This document shows positions 8,881 to 16,901 of a DNA stretch of 64,000 nt, piece by piece. This DNA is from JBDRNE01 sp043812935 (lineage in GTDB: Bacteria > Omnitrophota > Gorgyraeia > Tantalellales > Tantalellaceae). The notes below the pieces were generated by a model that saw only the letters and a list, made by a program, of their open reading frames with translations, ran no database searches and was not told the origin of the DNA. The DNA is taken from assembly GCA_043812935.1 (NCBI GenBank), contig JBDRLO010000059.1, forward strand, positions 1 to 64,000. The letters run 5' to 3'. Within the stretch, counting starts at the first letter, position 1. Each line of letters opens with the position of its first letter. The translations under genes were made by a program, and so were the position numbers.

Positions 8881-10593
8881 TTACGATTCAATCGTAATAC
8901 AAAGAACATCCTCTAGTGAAGCAATTCCTTCAATCACGTTTTGTATCCCGTTTTCACGTAAAGTAATCATACCTTCCTCCTTGGCCGCATCTTGTAGATC
9001 GAACTCCTGCGCACCCGAGACAATAAGGTCTTTAATCCTCTGAGTCAACACTATACACTCAATAATGCCAAGTCTCCCCTGGTATCCGCTATTCATGCAG
9101 CGTTTACAGCCCTTTGGGCGATATAACCTGGGAATCCGCCCTTTTGAATCAAAAAGTTTATATTTTTCAGCATTCTCTTTTGACGGGAGATAAGCTTCTT
9201 TGCATTCAGGGCATAATTTGCGCAGTAATCTTTGTGCCGCAATAAGTTCTACTGATGCTGCTATTAAAAATGGTTCGATCCCCATATTTACCATTCTTAC
9301 AATTGATCCACTCGCTGTATTTGTATGAAGCGTGCTTAAAACAAGATGCCCTGTCAACGCTGATTTTATGGCAACATCCAAGGTTTCAAAATCCCGAATC
9401 TCTCCCACCATGATAACATCCGGATCCTGACGCAATATTGAACGCAGGCTCCCGGCAAAAGTTAATCCGATTTCTTCATTTACACTAACCTGATTAATAC
9501 CTTTAAGTTCAAATTCTACAGGATCTTCAACCGTAACAATGTTTTTGCCGGGATCATCCACATAATTTAATATGGAATAAAGCGTTGTAGTTTTTCCGCA
9601 TCCTGTCGGACCGCAAACCAATATCATCCCATGGGGTTTAAGCGCAGCGTCTTTCATTTTTTGTTTATTCTCATCCTTAAACCCAAGTTTATCCAGATCA
9701 ATAGTGGCCTGCGCTTTATCCAGGATTCGAAGAGCGGCTTTTTCACCATAACTCGACGGAACGATCGAAACTCTAAAATCTATTTTGCGATTTTCTATCT
9801 TTATTTTAAAACGTCCGTCTTGTGGAAGCCGCCTTTCAGCGATATCCAAATCCGACATAACCTTTATGCGCGATATTATTGCTTGATGGAACTTCTTTGG
9901 AGGAACATAATACTCACATAATACGCCGTCAATCCTAAAACGAACACGTGATTTTTTTTCCATGGGTTCAATCAAAATGTCACTTGCGCGTTCTTTTACC
10001 GCCTTGCTTAATATCATATTTGTCAATTTAACTATTGGAGCATCTTCCGTAATACTTAAAAGGTCTTCCGAAGAGACTTCTGTTTCTGCTTCTGTAATCA
10101 TTTCCATTTGCGCGGTTTTTATGCCGTTAATAATCGCGCTTATTTCTTCATCAGCCGATTTTTCGTAATGCCTGCGGATCGCCTGCTGCATATCATCTTC
10201 CGAGGCAATAACAGGTGTAATATTAAGATGCGTCATTATCTTTAAATCGTCAAGCGCGACTATATTAAGCGGGTCAACCATTGCAACCGTAAGTTGATCA
10301 CCGATACGGGAAACCGGCAGGATTTGATATAAACGTGAAATTTTTTCGGGAATAAGCGCAAGAATATCTTTATCAATTTTGAAACGTATAAGCTGAATCG
10401 GAGGAAACTCCAAACTCTCGGTGATCGAAGTAAAAAGATCTTCTTTTGACACTGCTTTCATTTTAACAAGAATATCACCAAGACTTCCGCCTTCAGCAGC
10501 GAATGTTTTCCTGGCTTTTTCTAAAACTTCTTTTGTAATAAGCTTCTTATTAATTAAAAGTTCACAAATTTTTTTTGTTAAAGCCAGCGCCAT
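8881..10593 (-). CDS. pilB: PilB/GspE-type assembly ATPase, copy 1
   Basis: A 570-residue ATPase with the same architecture as its neighbour: MshEN-like N-terminal domain, SDILIEP in N2, Walker A GPTGCGKTT (about 324), VEDPVEF, IMVGEIRD, LSTLHTNT and the CxxC pair CPEC/CKRC (about 457 and 497). A GGAG Shine-Dalgarno lies 7-8 bases before the ATG. It starts 18 bases after the orphan MshEN gene. Differences from copy 2, such as Cys for Ser in the P-loop and divergent N-domains, suggest specialisation rather than a fresh duplication. Confidence 0.93.
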   Translation of the reverse strand: MALALTKKICELLINKKLITKEVLEKARKTFAAEGGSLGDILVKMKAVSKEDLFTSITESLEFPPIQLIRFKIDKDILALIPEKISRLYQILPVSRIGDQLTVAMVDPLNIVALDDLKIMTHLNITPVIASEDDMQQAIRRHYEKSADEEISAIINGIKTAQMEMITEAETEVSSEDLLSITEDAPIVKLTNMILSKAVKERASDILIEPMEKKSRVRFRIDGVLCEYYVPPKKFHQAIISRIKVMSDLDIAERRLPQDGRFKIKIENRKIDFRVSIVPSSYGEKAALRILDKAQATIDLDKLGFKDENKQKMKDAALKPHGMILVCGPTGCGKTTTLYSILNYVDDPGKNIVTVEDPVEFELKGINQVSVNEEIGLTFAGSLRSILRQDPDVIMVGEIRDFETLDVAIKSALTGHLVLSTLHTNTASGSIVRMVNMGIEPFLIAASVELIAAQRLLRKLCPECKEAYLPSKENAEKYKLFDSKGRIPRLYRPKGCKRCMNSGYQGRLGIIECIVLTQRIKDLIVSGAQEFDLQDAAKEEGMITLRENGIQNVIEGIASLEDVLCITIES

Positions 10594-10611
10594 AAAAAAA
10601 CTCCGAATTAC

Positions 10612-11052
10612 TTACGGTTCATAGATTTTATCCAATGCCTCGTGAACAGCTGTCACAGTAGCTATAAATATCTGGACTTTCTTCTTGGTTATCATCTCAA
10701 TATCTTCTATGGCTTTATCATTAAGAGGGTTTGACATTGCTATTGTAAGTATGTTTCCAATAATATCAAGAGGCACAATACAATATTGTCTGGCAACATT
10801 TTCGGGCACTATGTCGCCCATTTCTTTTTTTAATTCATAGTTTTCCAAAGGAAGATAAGGAAATCCGCATTGGACTGTTAAGGCCTGGACTATTTCCCGT
10901 TCACTTACATATCCAAGTTTAATCAAAATTTCGCCTAAAAGGCCGCCCTCTCTTTTTTGCAAATCAAGCGCCATTTTTAGTTGTTCTTTTGAAATAACAT
11001 TATTTCTTTGCAAAATCTGGCCTAATTTTTCCCATACACGTTTTTCCGTCAC
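10612..11052 (-). CDS. Stand-alone MshEN (type II secretion ATPase N-terminal) domain protein
   Basis: This 146-residue protein contains only the N-terminal domain of PilB/GspE ATPases. It shows the two consecutive half-motifs KLGQIL..ISKEQLKMALDLQ and LGEILIKLGYVSEREIVQAL, followed by the second N-subdomain, and has no ATPase core. In MshE-type ATPases this motif pair binds cyclic-di-GMP, so a stand-alone sensor or adaptor for the motor is a reasonable inference. It starts with GTG preceded by GGAG at good spacing. It could also be a remnant of a third ATPase, but the intact start and spacing argue against that. Confidence 0.8.
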   Translation of the reverse strand: MTEKRVWEKLGQILQRNNVISKEQLKMALDLQKREGGLLGEILIKLGYVSEREIVQALTVQCGFPYLPLENYELKKEMGDIVPENVARQYCIVPLDIIGNILTIAMSNPLNDKAIEDIEMITKKKVQIFIATVTAVHEALDKIYEP

Positions 11053-11067
11053 TTCTGCTCCTTATTC

Positions 11068-11130
11068 ATGGGGTCAGACCTCGAAAATCGAAAATACATT
11101 GTATTTTCGATTTTCGAGGTCTGGCCCCAT
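11068..11130. repeat. 30-bp inverted repeat with 3-base loop between pilT and the MshEN gene
   Basis: Arms 11068-11097 and 11101-11130 are complementary over 30 bp with a single mismatch (T/C near the tip, a possible G-U pair) around an ATT loop. The ends read ATGGGGTCAGACC, a sequence I associate with REP-like palindromes of REP-associated tyrosine transposases. It sits 5 bases after the pilT stop and 15 bases before the next start. There is no poly-U tail, so it is not a classical terminator, but in mRNA it would form a very stable stem that could protect or separate the upstream message. Confidence 0.9.
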
Positions 11131-11135
11131 TTATT

Positions 11136-12197
11136 CTATCCAATCAATTTCAATAACTCTTCCACATCTGATGACCTGGATAATACCTCATCATATGACA
11201 CAAGTTTTTTACGGTAAAGTTCCGATAGTGCCTGATTCATTGTACGCATCCCATATTTTTGAGATGTCTGTATAATTGAATATATTTGATGTTCTTTTGC
11301 ATCGCGAATCATACTCTTTACTGCCGGTGTTGATATCAGAATCTCCGCTGCCAATACCCTGCCTTTTTGGTCCATTCGTGGTATAAGCTGCTGAGAAAGT
11401 ATCCCGACTAAAACAAACGAAAGCTGTGTCCGTATCTGACTCTGCTGATGAGCCGGAAAAACATCAACAATACGATTTATAGTCTGAATACTGTCCGATG
11501 TATGCAAAGTCCCTAGAACCAAATGACCGGTATCCGCAATTATCATTGCCTGCTGTATCGTTTCCAAATCCCTTAACTCACCTATAAGGATTACATCAGG
11601 ATCCTGCCGGAGAACATGCCGTAAAGCTTCCGAAAAAGAAAAAGTGTCATCCATCAATTGCCGCTGATCAATAATAGCTTTCTTGTTTTTATGCACAAAT
11701 TCTATGGGATCCTCCACCGTAACAATATGACAATCACGGTTATTATTAATTTCATCCACCATGGCCGCTAAAGTAGTTGATTTCCCGCTTCCCGTAGCCC
11801 CGGTTACTAAAACCAAGCCTCTTTGTGCGTTACAAAAACTTCTTACAACATCCACAGGTAATCCGCACTCATCTAAAGTCATGATATTAAGCGGAATCAG
11901 TCGAACCGCACATCCGACATTATTCCTCTGAAGAAAAACATTGCACCTGTACCGGGCCACACCTTCTATTGCTATTGAGAAATCAAGTTCTTTTTCTTTT
12001 TCAAATTTTTCAATTTGTGCGTCTGTCATCAACTCATATATATTTGCTTTAGCTTCCGCGGGAGACAATGTTTTATCCTCAATATTCACCAGCCTGTCAT
12101 CTATGCGGTAATGCATAACTGAATTCGCTCCTATATGAAGATCTGAGGCATTTTTCTCCGGCATTTCTTTTAGTATTTTTTGTATGTCTTCTCTCAT
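11136..12197 (-). CDS. pilT: Twitching motility / retraction ATPase PilT
   Basis: PilT depolymerises pili to drive retraction. The 353-residue product (ATG at 12197, GGAG Shine-Dalgarno; a longer frame to 12239 lacks one) has ASDLHIG near the N-terminus, Walker A GATGSGKST (about 131-139), VEDPIEF, ILIGELRD (Walker B), the His-box LGTLHTSD and the PilT-type AIRNLIRE-like arm seen as AVKSMIRDAKEHQ. It lacks the N1 domain and zinc site of PilB, as expected. Its position after the GGDEF-like gene and before the assembly ATPases matches a pilus motor operon. Confidence 0.94.
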   Translation of the reverse strand: MREDIQKILKEMPEKNASDLHIGANSVMHYRIDDRLVNIEDKTLSPAEAKANIYELMTDAQIEKFEKEKELDFSIAIEGVARYRCNVFLQRNNVGCAVRLIPLNIMTLDECGLPVDVVRSFCNAQRGLVLVTGATGSGKSTTLAAMVDEINNNRDCHIVTVEDPIEFVHKNKKAIIDQRQLMDDTFSFSEALRHVLRQDPDVILIGELRDLETIQQAMIIADTGHLVLGTLHTSDSIQTINRIVDVFPAHQQSQIRTQLSFVLVGILSQQLIPRMDQKGRVLAAEILISTPAVKSMIRDAKEHQIYSIIQTSQKYGMRTMNQALSELYRKKLVSYDEVLSRSSDVEELLKLIG

Positions 12198-12214
12198 TTT
12201 ATCAACTCCATAAT

Positions 12215-12292
12215 TATGTGTACGCGTTTCACGCTGCACGTTTTATGCATACCCTAAAACAGGTAGCATGCTACCTGCAACGTGTTACGCTC
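12215..12292. repeat. ACGTG-rich spacer with perfect 18-bp palindrome
   Basis: The gap holds a perfect 18-bp palindrome CAGGTAGCATGCTACCTG at 12260-12277 inside ACGCGTTTCACG/ACGTGTTACGC-like sequence. Related sequence occurs at 29290-29340, 40055-40086 and 42530-42668. No gene is apparent. Confidence 0.75.
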
Positions 12293-13711
12293 TTATCCCT
12301 CACCCAACACTTTGTTTTTCCCGCTTTTTTTCGCTGTATCCGCGTAATGTCGGGCTTTCTTTATAATGTCTTTACCATTAACACCGTCAATAGGGTTTTC
12401 ACTTACTCCGATACTCACCGTAATTCGATCATCTTGTGATGAAGAAATTTTCATAGTTTCAATTTTTTTTCGTATTTCCTCGGCCATTTCAAGACTCTCT
12501 CTCTTATTTATTTCCGGTAAAAGAATCCCGAATTCACCATCATCAGAACGCGCGATTTTACCTACTGAGGGAATAATCCCTCCAAGGAGTTTACCCACCT
12601 GCCTTAAAACCTGCTTTGTCTTTTCTTCTCCATAATAATTGGCATACTCATCGAAATCATCTATTTCAACCATAATCAGAGAACAAGGCCTTTGGTAATA
12701 AACAGCTCTATTAATTTCATCATTTAAACGTTCTTCAAGATACGATAACGTATAAAGCCCCGTAATGTTATCAACAATTTCTAAGCTTTTTACTTTTTTA
12801 AACACCTGCGCGCTTTGATAAGCTAACCCGATTTCCTTCTCAAAAGCTCTAAGCATATCCACTTGTTCATCCTCAAACACGGTTCCTTTGGTAAAACTTC
12901 CCAGCACAATAATTCCTACAATATTTTCTGATATCTTTATCGGGAAAAATATTAAGTTCATATTCCCTAATTCATCCTTCATTTCCTTTTGCCACGGTTT
13001 CTTTAAAGCCTGTGAATCTATTGCAATATATTCTTCTTCAATTAAAAATTTTTCAACTGACAACATATGCTCTTCAAGCTTTTTTGCCTGTAAATCTTGG
13101 CCTGAATTGTTATGTACCGCTTTTAAAACATATTTTGATGAATCTTCCTTAATAAAAACCGCAGAAAACCCGCCATATATCTCATTTGCTATCTTATCAG
13201 CGGCAAAATCCGAAATTTCACTGAATTCATTACCCGCGCTTATCAGATCTCCCAACTGCATTAAGTTAGTCAAAGTAAGCACTTTCTTGTGTATCTGAAG
13301 ATTTAAAGATGCTGTTTTCTCGCTGTATTCCTGTAATTCTCCAATATAATTACGGATTTTCGATGTCATGGTGTTAACCGCGTTCGCTATATCGCCTAAT
13401 TCGTCATCTCGATTAATTATAACTTTCGAATCGTAACGTCCATTAGCAATATTTTTTGCTTCCACTGCTAATCCGATAATAGGAACAATTATTCTTTTTG
13501 CAAGCATATATCCGGCAGCCGCGAGCCACAAAGCAAAAACCACAATAAGAGTAGCCTGGAATATCCGTTCCGGAGCATCAAAAACATAATTAGTAAGTAT
13601 ATATGCCAACACTAAAAAAGGTATAATTGACATAAGCGAAACAGCCACCAACAGTTTATACCTTACTCCTTTTCGAGCTGATCCTGAATTTGTTTCTTTA
13701 GGTTTCGCCAC
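12293..13711 (-). CDS. Membrane HAMP-GAF-GGDEF-like regulator with degenerate GGDEF signature
   Basis: A 472-residue protein starting with GTG (GGAGG upstream). Two membrane segments lie near residues 20-45 and 53-72, a HAMP linker follows (IIVPI..LAVEAKNIANG, RDDELGDI), then a GAF-like region (about 160-310) and a GGDEF fold (about 315-465, NITGLYTLSYLEERL, ITVSIGVSE). The active-site signature is DDGEF at 390-394 instead of GG(D/E)EF, and the usual FK.IND.YGH..GD helix is also altered, so diguanylate cyclase activity is doubtful. It may be a nucleotide-binding or signalling pseudo-enzyme controlling the pilus motor genes it heads. Confidence 0.85.
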   Translation of the reverse strand: MAKPKETNSGSARKGVRYKLLVAVSLMSIIPFLVLAYILTNYVFDAPERIFQATLIVVFALWLAAAGYMLAKRIIVPIIGLAVEAKNIANGRYDSKVIINRDDELGDIANAVNTMTSKIRNYIGELQEYSEKTASLNLQIHKKVLTLTNLMQLGDLISAGNEFSEISDFAADKIANEIYGGFSAVFIKEDSSKYVLKAVHNNSGQDLQAKKLEEHMLSVEKFLIEEEYIAIDSQALKKPWQKEMKDELGNMNLIFFPIKISENIVGIIVLGSFTKGTVFEDEQVDMLRAFEKEIGLAYQSAQVFKKVKSLEIVDNITGLYTLSYLEERLNDEINRAVYYQRPCSLIMVEIDDFDEYANYYGEEKTKQVLRQVGKLLGGIIPSVGKIARSDDGEFGILLPEINKRESLEMAEEIRKKIETMKISSSQDDRITVSIGVSENPIDGVNGKDIIKKARHYADTAKKSGKNKVLGEG

Positions 13712-13782
13712 AAAACACCTCCCTCTAACGATTATAGAAATGTCTTATATATAAATAGATATAATTAATAATAGACTATACA

Positions 13783-13811
13783 AATATACATTACACCTTC
13801 TGGAAAGTCAA
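13783..13811 (-). promoter_or_regulatory. Putative sigma-70 promoter of the pilus motor operon
   Basis: Minus strand TTGACT (13806-13811), 17-bp spacer, TATATT (13783-13788), about 70 bases upstream of the GTG start at 13711. The gap 13712-13911 holds no gene. Confidence 0.65.
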
Positions 13812-13911
13812 AATGGAAAACTAAAATTAAAATCTGAATTTATAAGTTGCCCCTAATAAAACCGGCGTATAACAAAATTTTTATCAGATGGACATGAGAA
13901 GATTATACGTT

Positions 13912-15378
13912 TTAAAAACCGCTGTTTTTAAACTCCTTCCGTAGATATTCTTCATTCCGTTCAATTTTTATATGCGCCCATGGCAATACATCATTTAAAG
14001 AATACCTGCCGCACGCATACTCATAAATATTAATTCCATTTTGCTCAAACGCGTCTTCCCAAATTTTAAAACTAAAAAATTCCGTCCAACCGTCCATTTT
14101 GGCTCCCTTAAGCCAGGCTTCATATATAACATCTGAAATTTTCCTGTTTCCGCGAGCTAAACAAGCTTCCACTATTGATTGATCAATATTATGAAATTCA
14201 AACTTAACCTTTTTTGACGAACTTGCCGTTAATTTGCGTCGTATTTTTAACAAACTTTCTTTATCACCCATTCCAAGCCATTGTAAAGCAGTATGCGGTT
14301 TTGGGATAAAAGCGTTAACGCTGACTTTTACTTCCGCGCTCTTTGAAGCTACCCTTTTTCTTAAAATAGAAAGTTTTTGGGCTATCTCTATGATTTTGTC
14401 AACTTCATCCTCATACTCGCCGGGAAACCCAACCATAAAGTATAATTTCATTCTCTGCCATCCATGTTTAAATGCCATTTCCGCTGATTTACAAAAAACC
14501 TGCAAATCAATTTTTTTCCCCAAAGACTTCCTCAACCCGTCATCCGCGCTTTCTAGCGCGAATGTCAAACCAGTTTTTCGAATTGCGGCTATCATTTCCG
14601 GAAGTTCATAGAACGCTTCATCGACTCTCAATGAGGGGATAGAAACCCCGACACCTTCACCCTTGAAATCACTATTTAAACCGGAAATTACATCTTTCAA
14701 ATATGGGTAATTAATGCTTGAAAGAGACAAAAGCGCGATATTTTCATAACCCGTATTTTTGTAGGTATCCCTGCATATTTTCCGTATTTTACCAGGAGTT
14801 TTAATTCTTACCGGATAGTTTATGCTACTTGCTTGGCAAAAACGGCACTGGTTAGGACAACCCCGCATAATTTCAACTACCATACGATCATGGATTATTT
14901 TCACAAAAGGAACTATTTGTTTCGCGGGATAATAACTCTCTTCAAAGTTTTTAACTGATACTTTTTTTATTACACACGGCACATCTTCTGAAACAGGTTC
15001 TAACCCCGAAAATTTATTATCACAATACTTTTCCTCATAAAGAGCAGGAACATATACCCCTTCTAATCCCGAAAAGGATTTTATAAGTTCTTTTCTGTTT
15101 AAACCCTTTTTTTTAAGCTTTTTGTATCTGTCTACAAACTTTAAAGAAGATTCCTCTCCGTCTCCGACAATAAACACATCAATGAACCTGCTCATTGGTT
15201 CGGGATTATAACAACACGCCCCTCCCGCTATAACCAAAGGTTCCTCTTGGCTGCGTTTCTCCGATAAAACCGTTATTCCGCCGGCTCGCAACATATCTAA
15301 AACATTGGTGTATGTAAGTTCGTATGAAAGGGAAAAACCAACTATGTCAAACTCACTCATATTTTTTTTTTGATTCAA
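13912..15378 (-). CDS. Radical SAM protein, TIGR03960-like, C-terminal part (split gene)
   Basis: The 488-codon frame holds most of a TIGR03960-type protein: the end of a B12-binding-like domain (SEFDIVGFSLSYELTYTNVL, EPLVIAGGACCYNPEP) and a radical SAM core with the CPNQCRFC cluster motif near residue 170. The only in-frame starts at the beginning are a TTG at 15378 and an ATG at 15360. In homologues the SEFDI segment continues directly from the LFSLES segment encoded by the upstream frame. The two pieces overlap at a run of ten A, so this is one gene broken by a frameshift, a slippage site or a sequencing error. The biochemical function of the family is not established; many members lie near rod-shape genes. 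Confidence 0.85.
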   Translation of the reverse strand: MNQKKNMSEFDIVGFSLSYELTYTNVLDMLRAGGITVLSEKRSQEEPLVIAGGACCYNPEPMSRFIDVFIVGDGEESSLKFVDRYKKLKKKGLNRKELIKSFSGLEGVYVPALYEEKYCDNKFSGLEPVSEDVPCVIKKVSVKNFEESYYPAKQIVPFVKIIHDRMVVEIMRGCPNQCRFCQASSINYPVRIKTPGKIRKICRDTYKNTGYENIALLSLSSINYPYLKDVISGLNSDFKGEGVGVSIPSLRVDEAFYELPEMIAAIRKTGLTFALESADDGLRKSLGKKIDLQVFCKSAEMAFKHGWQRMKLYFMVGFPGEYEDEVDKIIEIAQKLSILRKRVASKSAEVKVSVNAFIPKPHTALQWLGMGDKESLLKIRRKLTASSSKKVKFEFHNIDQSIVEACLARGNRKISDVIYEAWLKGAKMDGWTEFFSFKIWEDAFEQNGINIYEYACGRYSLNDVLPWAHIKIERNEEYLRKEFKNSGF

Positions 15379-15655
15379 GGCTAAAAAGTTTTTTACCTGC
15401 TCTATCTAACTCCTGCTTCATGTCTTCATACGGCATAAAAACACGTTCACAAAGAATATCGTCCTGTTCATTAAGCAGATGATATAAAATACGCAGGCCT
15501 AAATAACTCATGCCGACTTCATATACATCCGGATATGCCAAAAGAACCGCCACTTTATTATCCGAAAAATCTTTACACACACTATTAATTTCTCCGCCTA
15601 AATAACGTCCGGGTTTTTGAACCCTATCTAATATTTTTTTAATATCTTTTTCCAC
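15353..15655 (-). CDS. Radical SAM protein, TIGR03960-like, N-terminal part (split gene)
   Basis: The 100-residue frame encodes the N-terminus of the family (KPGRYLGGEINSV, VAVLLAYPDVYEVGMSYLGLRILYHLLN, FMPYEDMKQEL, KKLFSLES), then reaches a stop at 15353-15355 soon after the A10 run. Joined to the next frame, it gives a protein of about 585 residues, normal for the family. It lies 47 bases downstream of rodA and probably belongs to the mre operon. Confidence 0.85.
   Translation of the reverse strand: MEKDIKKILDRVQKPGRYLGGEINSVCKDFSDNKVAVLLAYPDVYEVGMSYLGLRILYHLLNEQDDILCERVFMPYEDMKQELDRAGKKLFSLESKKKYE
15362..15371 (-). other. A10 homopolymer at the frameshift point
   Basis: Minus strand reads GAATC, ten A, then TATGAGTGAG. 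Frame 1 reads E-S-K-K-K-Y-E-stop; the shifted frame reads through K-N-M-S-E-F. Runs of nine or more A are known transcriptional slippage sites in bacteria (dnaX of Thermus is the classic case). They are also typical sequencing-error sites. Confidence 0.8.
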
Positions 15656-15702
15656 AAGCCGCCTTTCCTTGTTATGTCCTGCATATCAAAAATTCATTGT
15701 TT

Positions 15703-16794
15703 TCACTCGATCCTCCGGCTTATACTAAGCAAAAGTCCCACACCCATAAGCGTCACTATTGTATTTGATCCCCCATAAGTTATTGCCGGAAGAGGAAGCC
15801 CCACTACCGGCATAAATCCGATTGTCATGGCAATATTCACAAAAACCTGAAACGATATCAGCATTACAACACCAACAGCAATAGCTTTTCCCTGTATATC
15901 GGTGCTATTTGAAGCGATACGTATTCCCCTCATAATAATAACCGCATATACCCCCACCAAAGCAAGCGCCCCGACAAAACCCCATTCTTCGCCAATAACG
16001 GAAAAAATGAAATCCGTGTGCCGTTCCGGAAGAAATTTTAAATAACTTTGACTTCCACATAACCATCCTTTTCCAAACATTCCGCCCGAACCAACCGCTA
16101 TTTTTGACTGGATTATAGTATATCCCGCTCCTAATGGATCCAGATTAGGATTCATAAAAACCATAAGCCTGTTTTTCTGGTAATCTTTTAAAAATGCCCA
16201 AAAGAATGGAAGGCTTACAAGCCCTGCCGCAATATTCCAAAATATGTATTTTACTTTTGCCCCGCATATAAAAAGTACGGAAAAGAGAATTGGAAAAAGA
16301 ACAAACGCGGTTCCTAAATCCGGCTGAAGAAAGATTAAAACAACCGCCGGCATAATTAAAATAATGGAATTTACGTAAGTTTTTAGAGTGCCTATCTTTT
16401 CACGTCTTTCCCCTAAGAACACTGCCAACACCAATATTATTGTTATTTTAATAAATTCCGAAGGCTGTAATGAAACAGGCCCAAGAGTTATCCACCGGCG
16501 CGCGCCATAACGTTCTCCGCCAAATACCAAAAGAAAAACAAGAGCCGCAAGATTAAAAATATATATTATATAAACATAATTCAAAATTTTTAAGTAATCC
16601 ATCCTTGCCAATATAATAAGAAAAACTAAACCTATAAGCACCCACACAGCCTGTTTTATCACCAATGAATCCAAACCATGCCCGTCATTCTGCCAATCCC
16701 ATGTAGCACTATGTACAAAAAAAACACCTAGAAAGGCTATTAATACCGCCGCGAATAATAAAACCTTATCCACACGTCCTTTGGCCGCTCTCAT
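15703..16794 (-). CDS. rodA: Rod-shape SEDS glycosyltransferase RodA
   Basis: RodA polymerises lipid II into glycan strands with its partner PBP2. The 363-residue polytopic protein has about ten membrane helices and the SEDS motifs GGERYGARRWI, QPSEFIKI, QPDLGTAFV, the loop ERHTDFIFSVIGEEWGFVG and the C-terminal PLPAITYGGS. It directly follows mrdA, as in many bacteria, which separates it from the FtsW paralogue at 37378. Confidence 0.95.
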   Translation of the reverse strand: MRAAKGRVDKVLLFAAVLIAFLGVFFVHSATWDWQNDGHGLDSLVIKQAVWVLIGLVFLIILARMDYLKILNYVYIIYIFNLAALVFLLVFGGERYGARRWITLGPVSLQPSEFIKITIILVLAVFLGERREKIGTLKTYVNSIILIMPAVVLIFLQPDLGTAFVLFPILFSVLFICGAKVKYIFWNIAAGLVSLPFFWAFLKDYQKNRLMVFMNPNLDPLGAGYTIIQSKIAVGSGGMFGKGWLCGSQSYLKFLPERHTDFIFSVIGEEWGFVGALALVGVYAVIIMRGIRIASNSTDIQGKAIAVGVVMLISFQVFVNIAMTIGFMPVVGLPLPAITYGGSNTIVTLMGVGLLLSISRRIE

Positions 16795-16901
16795 AATATC
16801 ATACCTCTTACTTTTCTCTCGATTTTACCGTTTAAAAATTCTTTCAAAATTGCTGCATAGTATAAAGTTTATATATATTCAAACTTCTGCTGAAAACTTC
16901 A

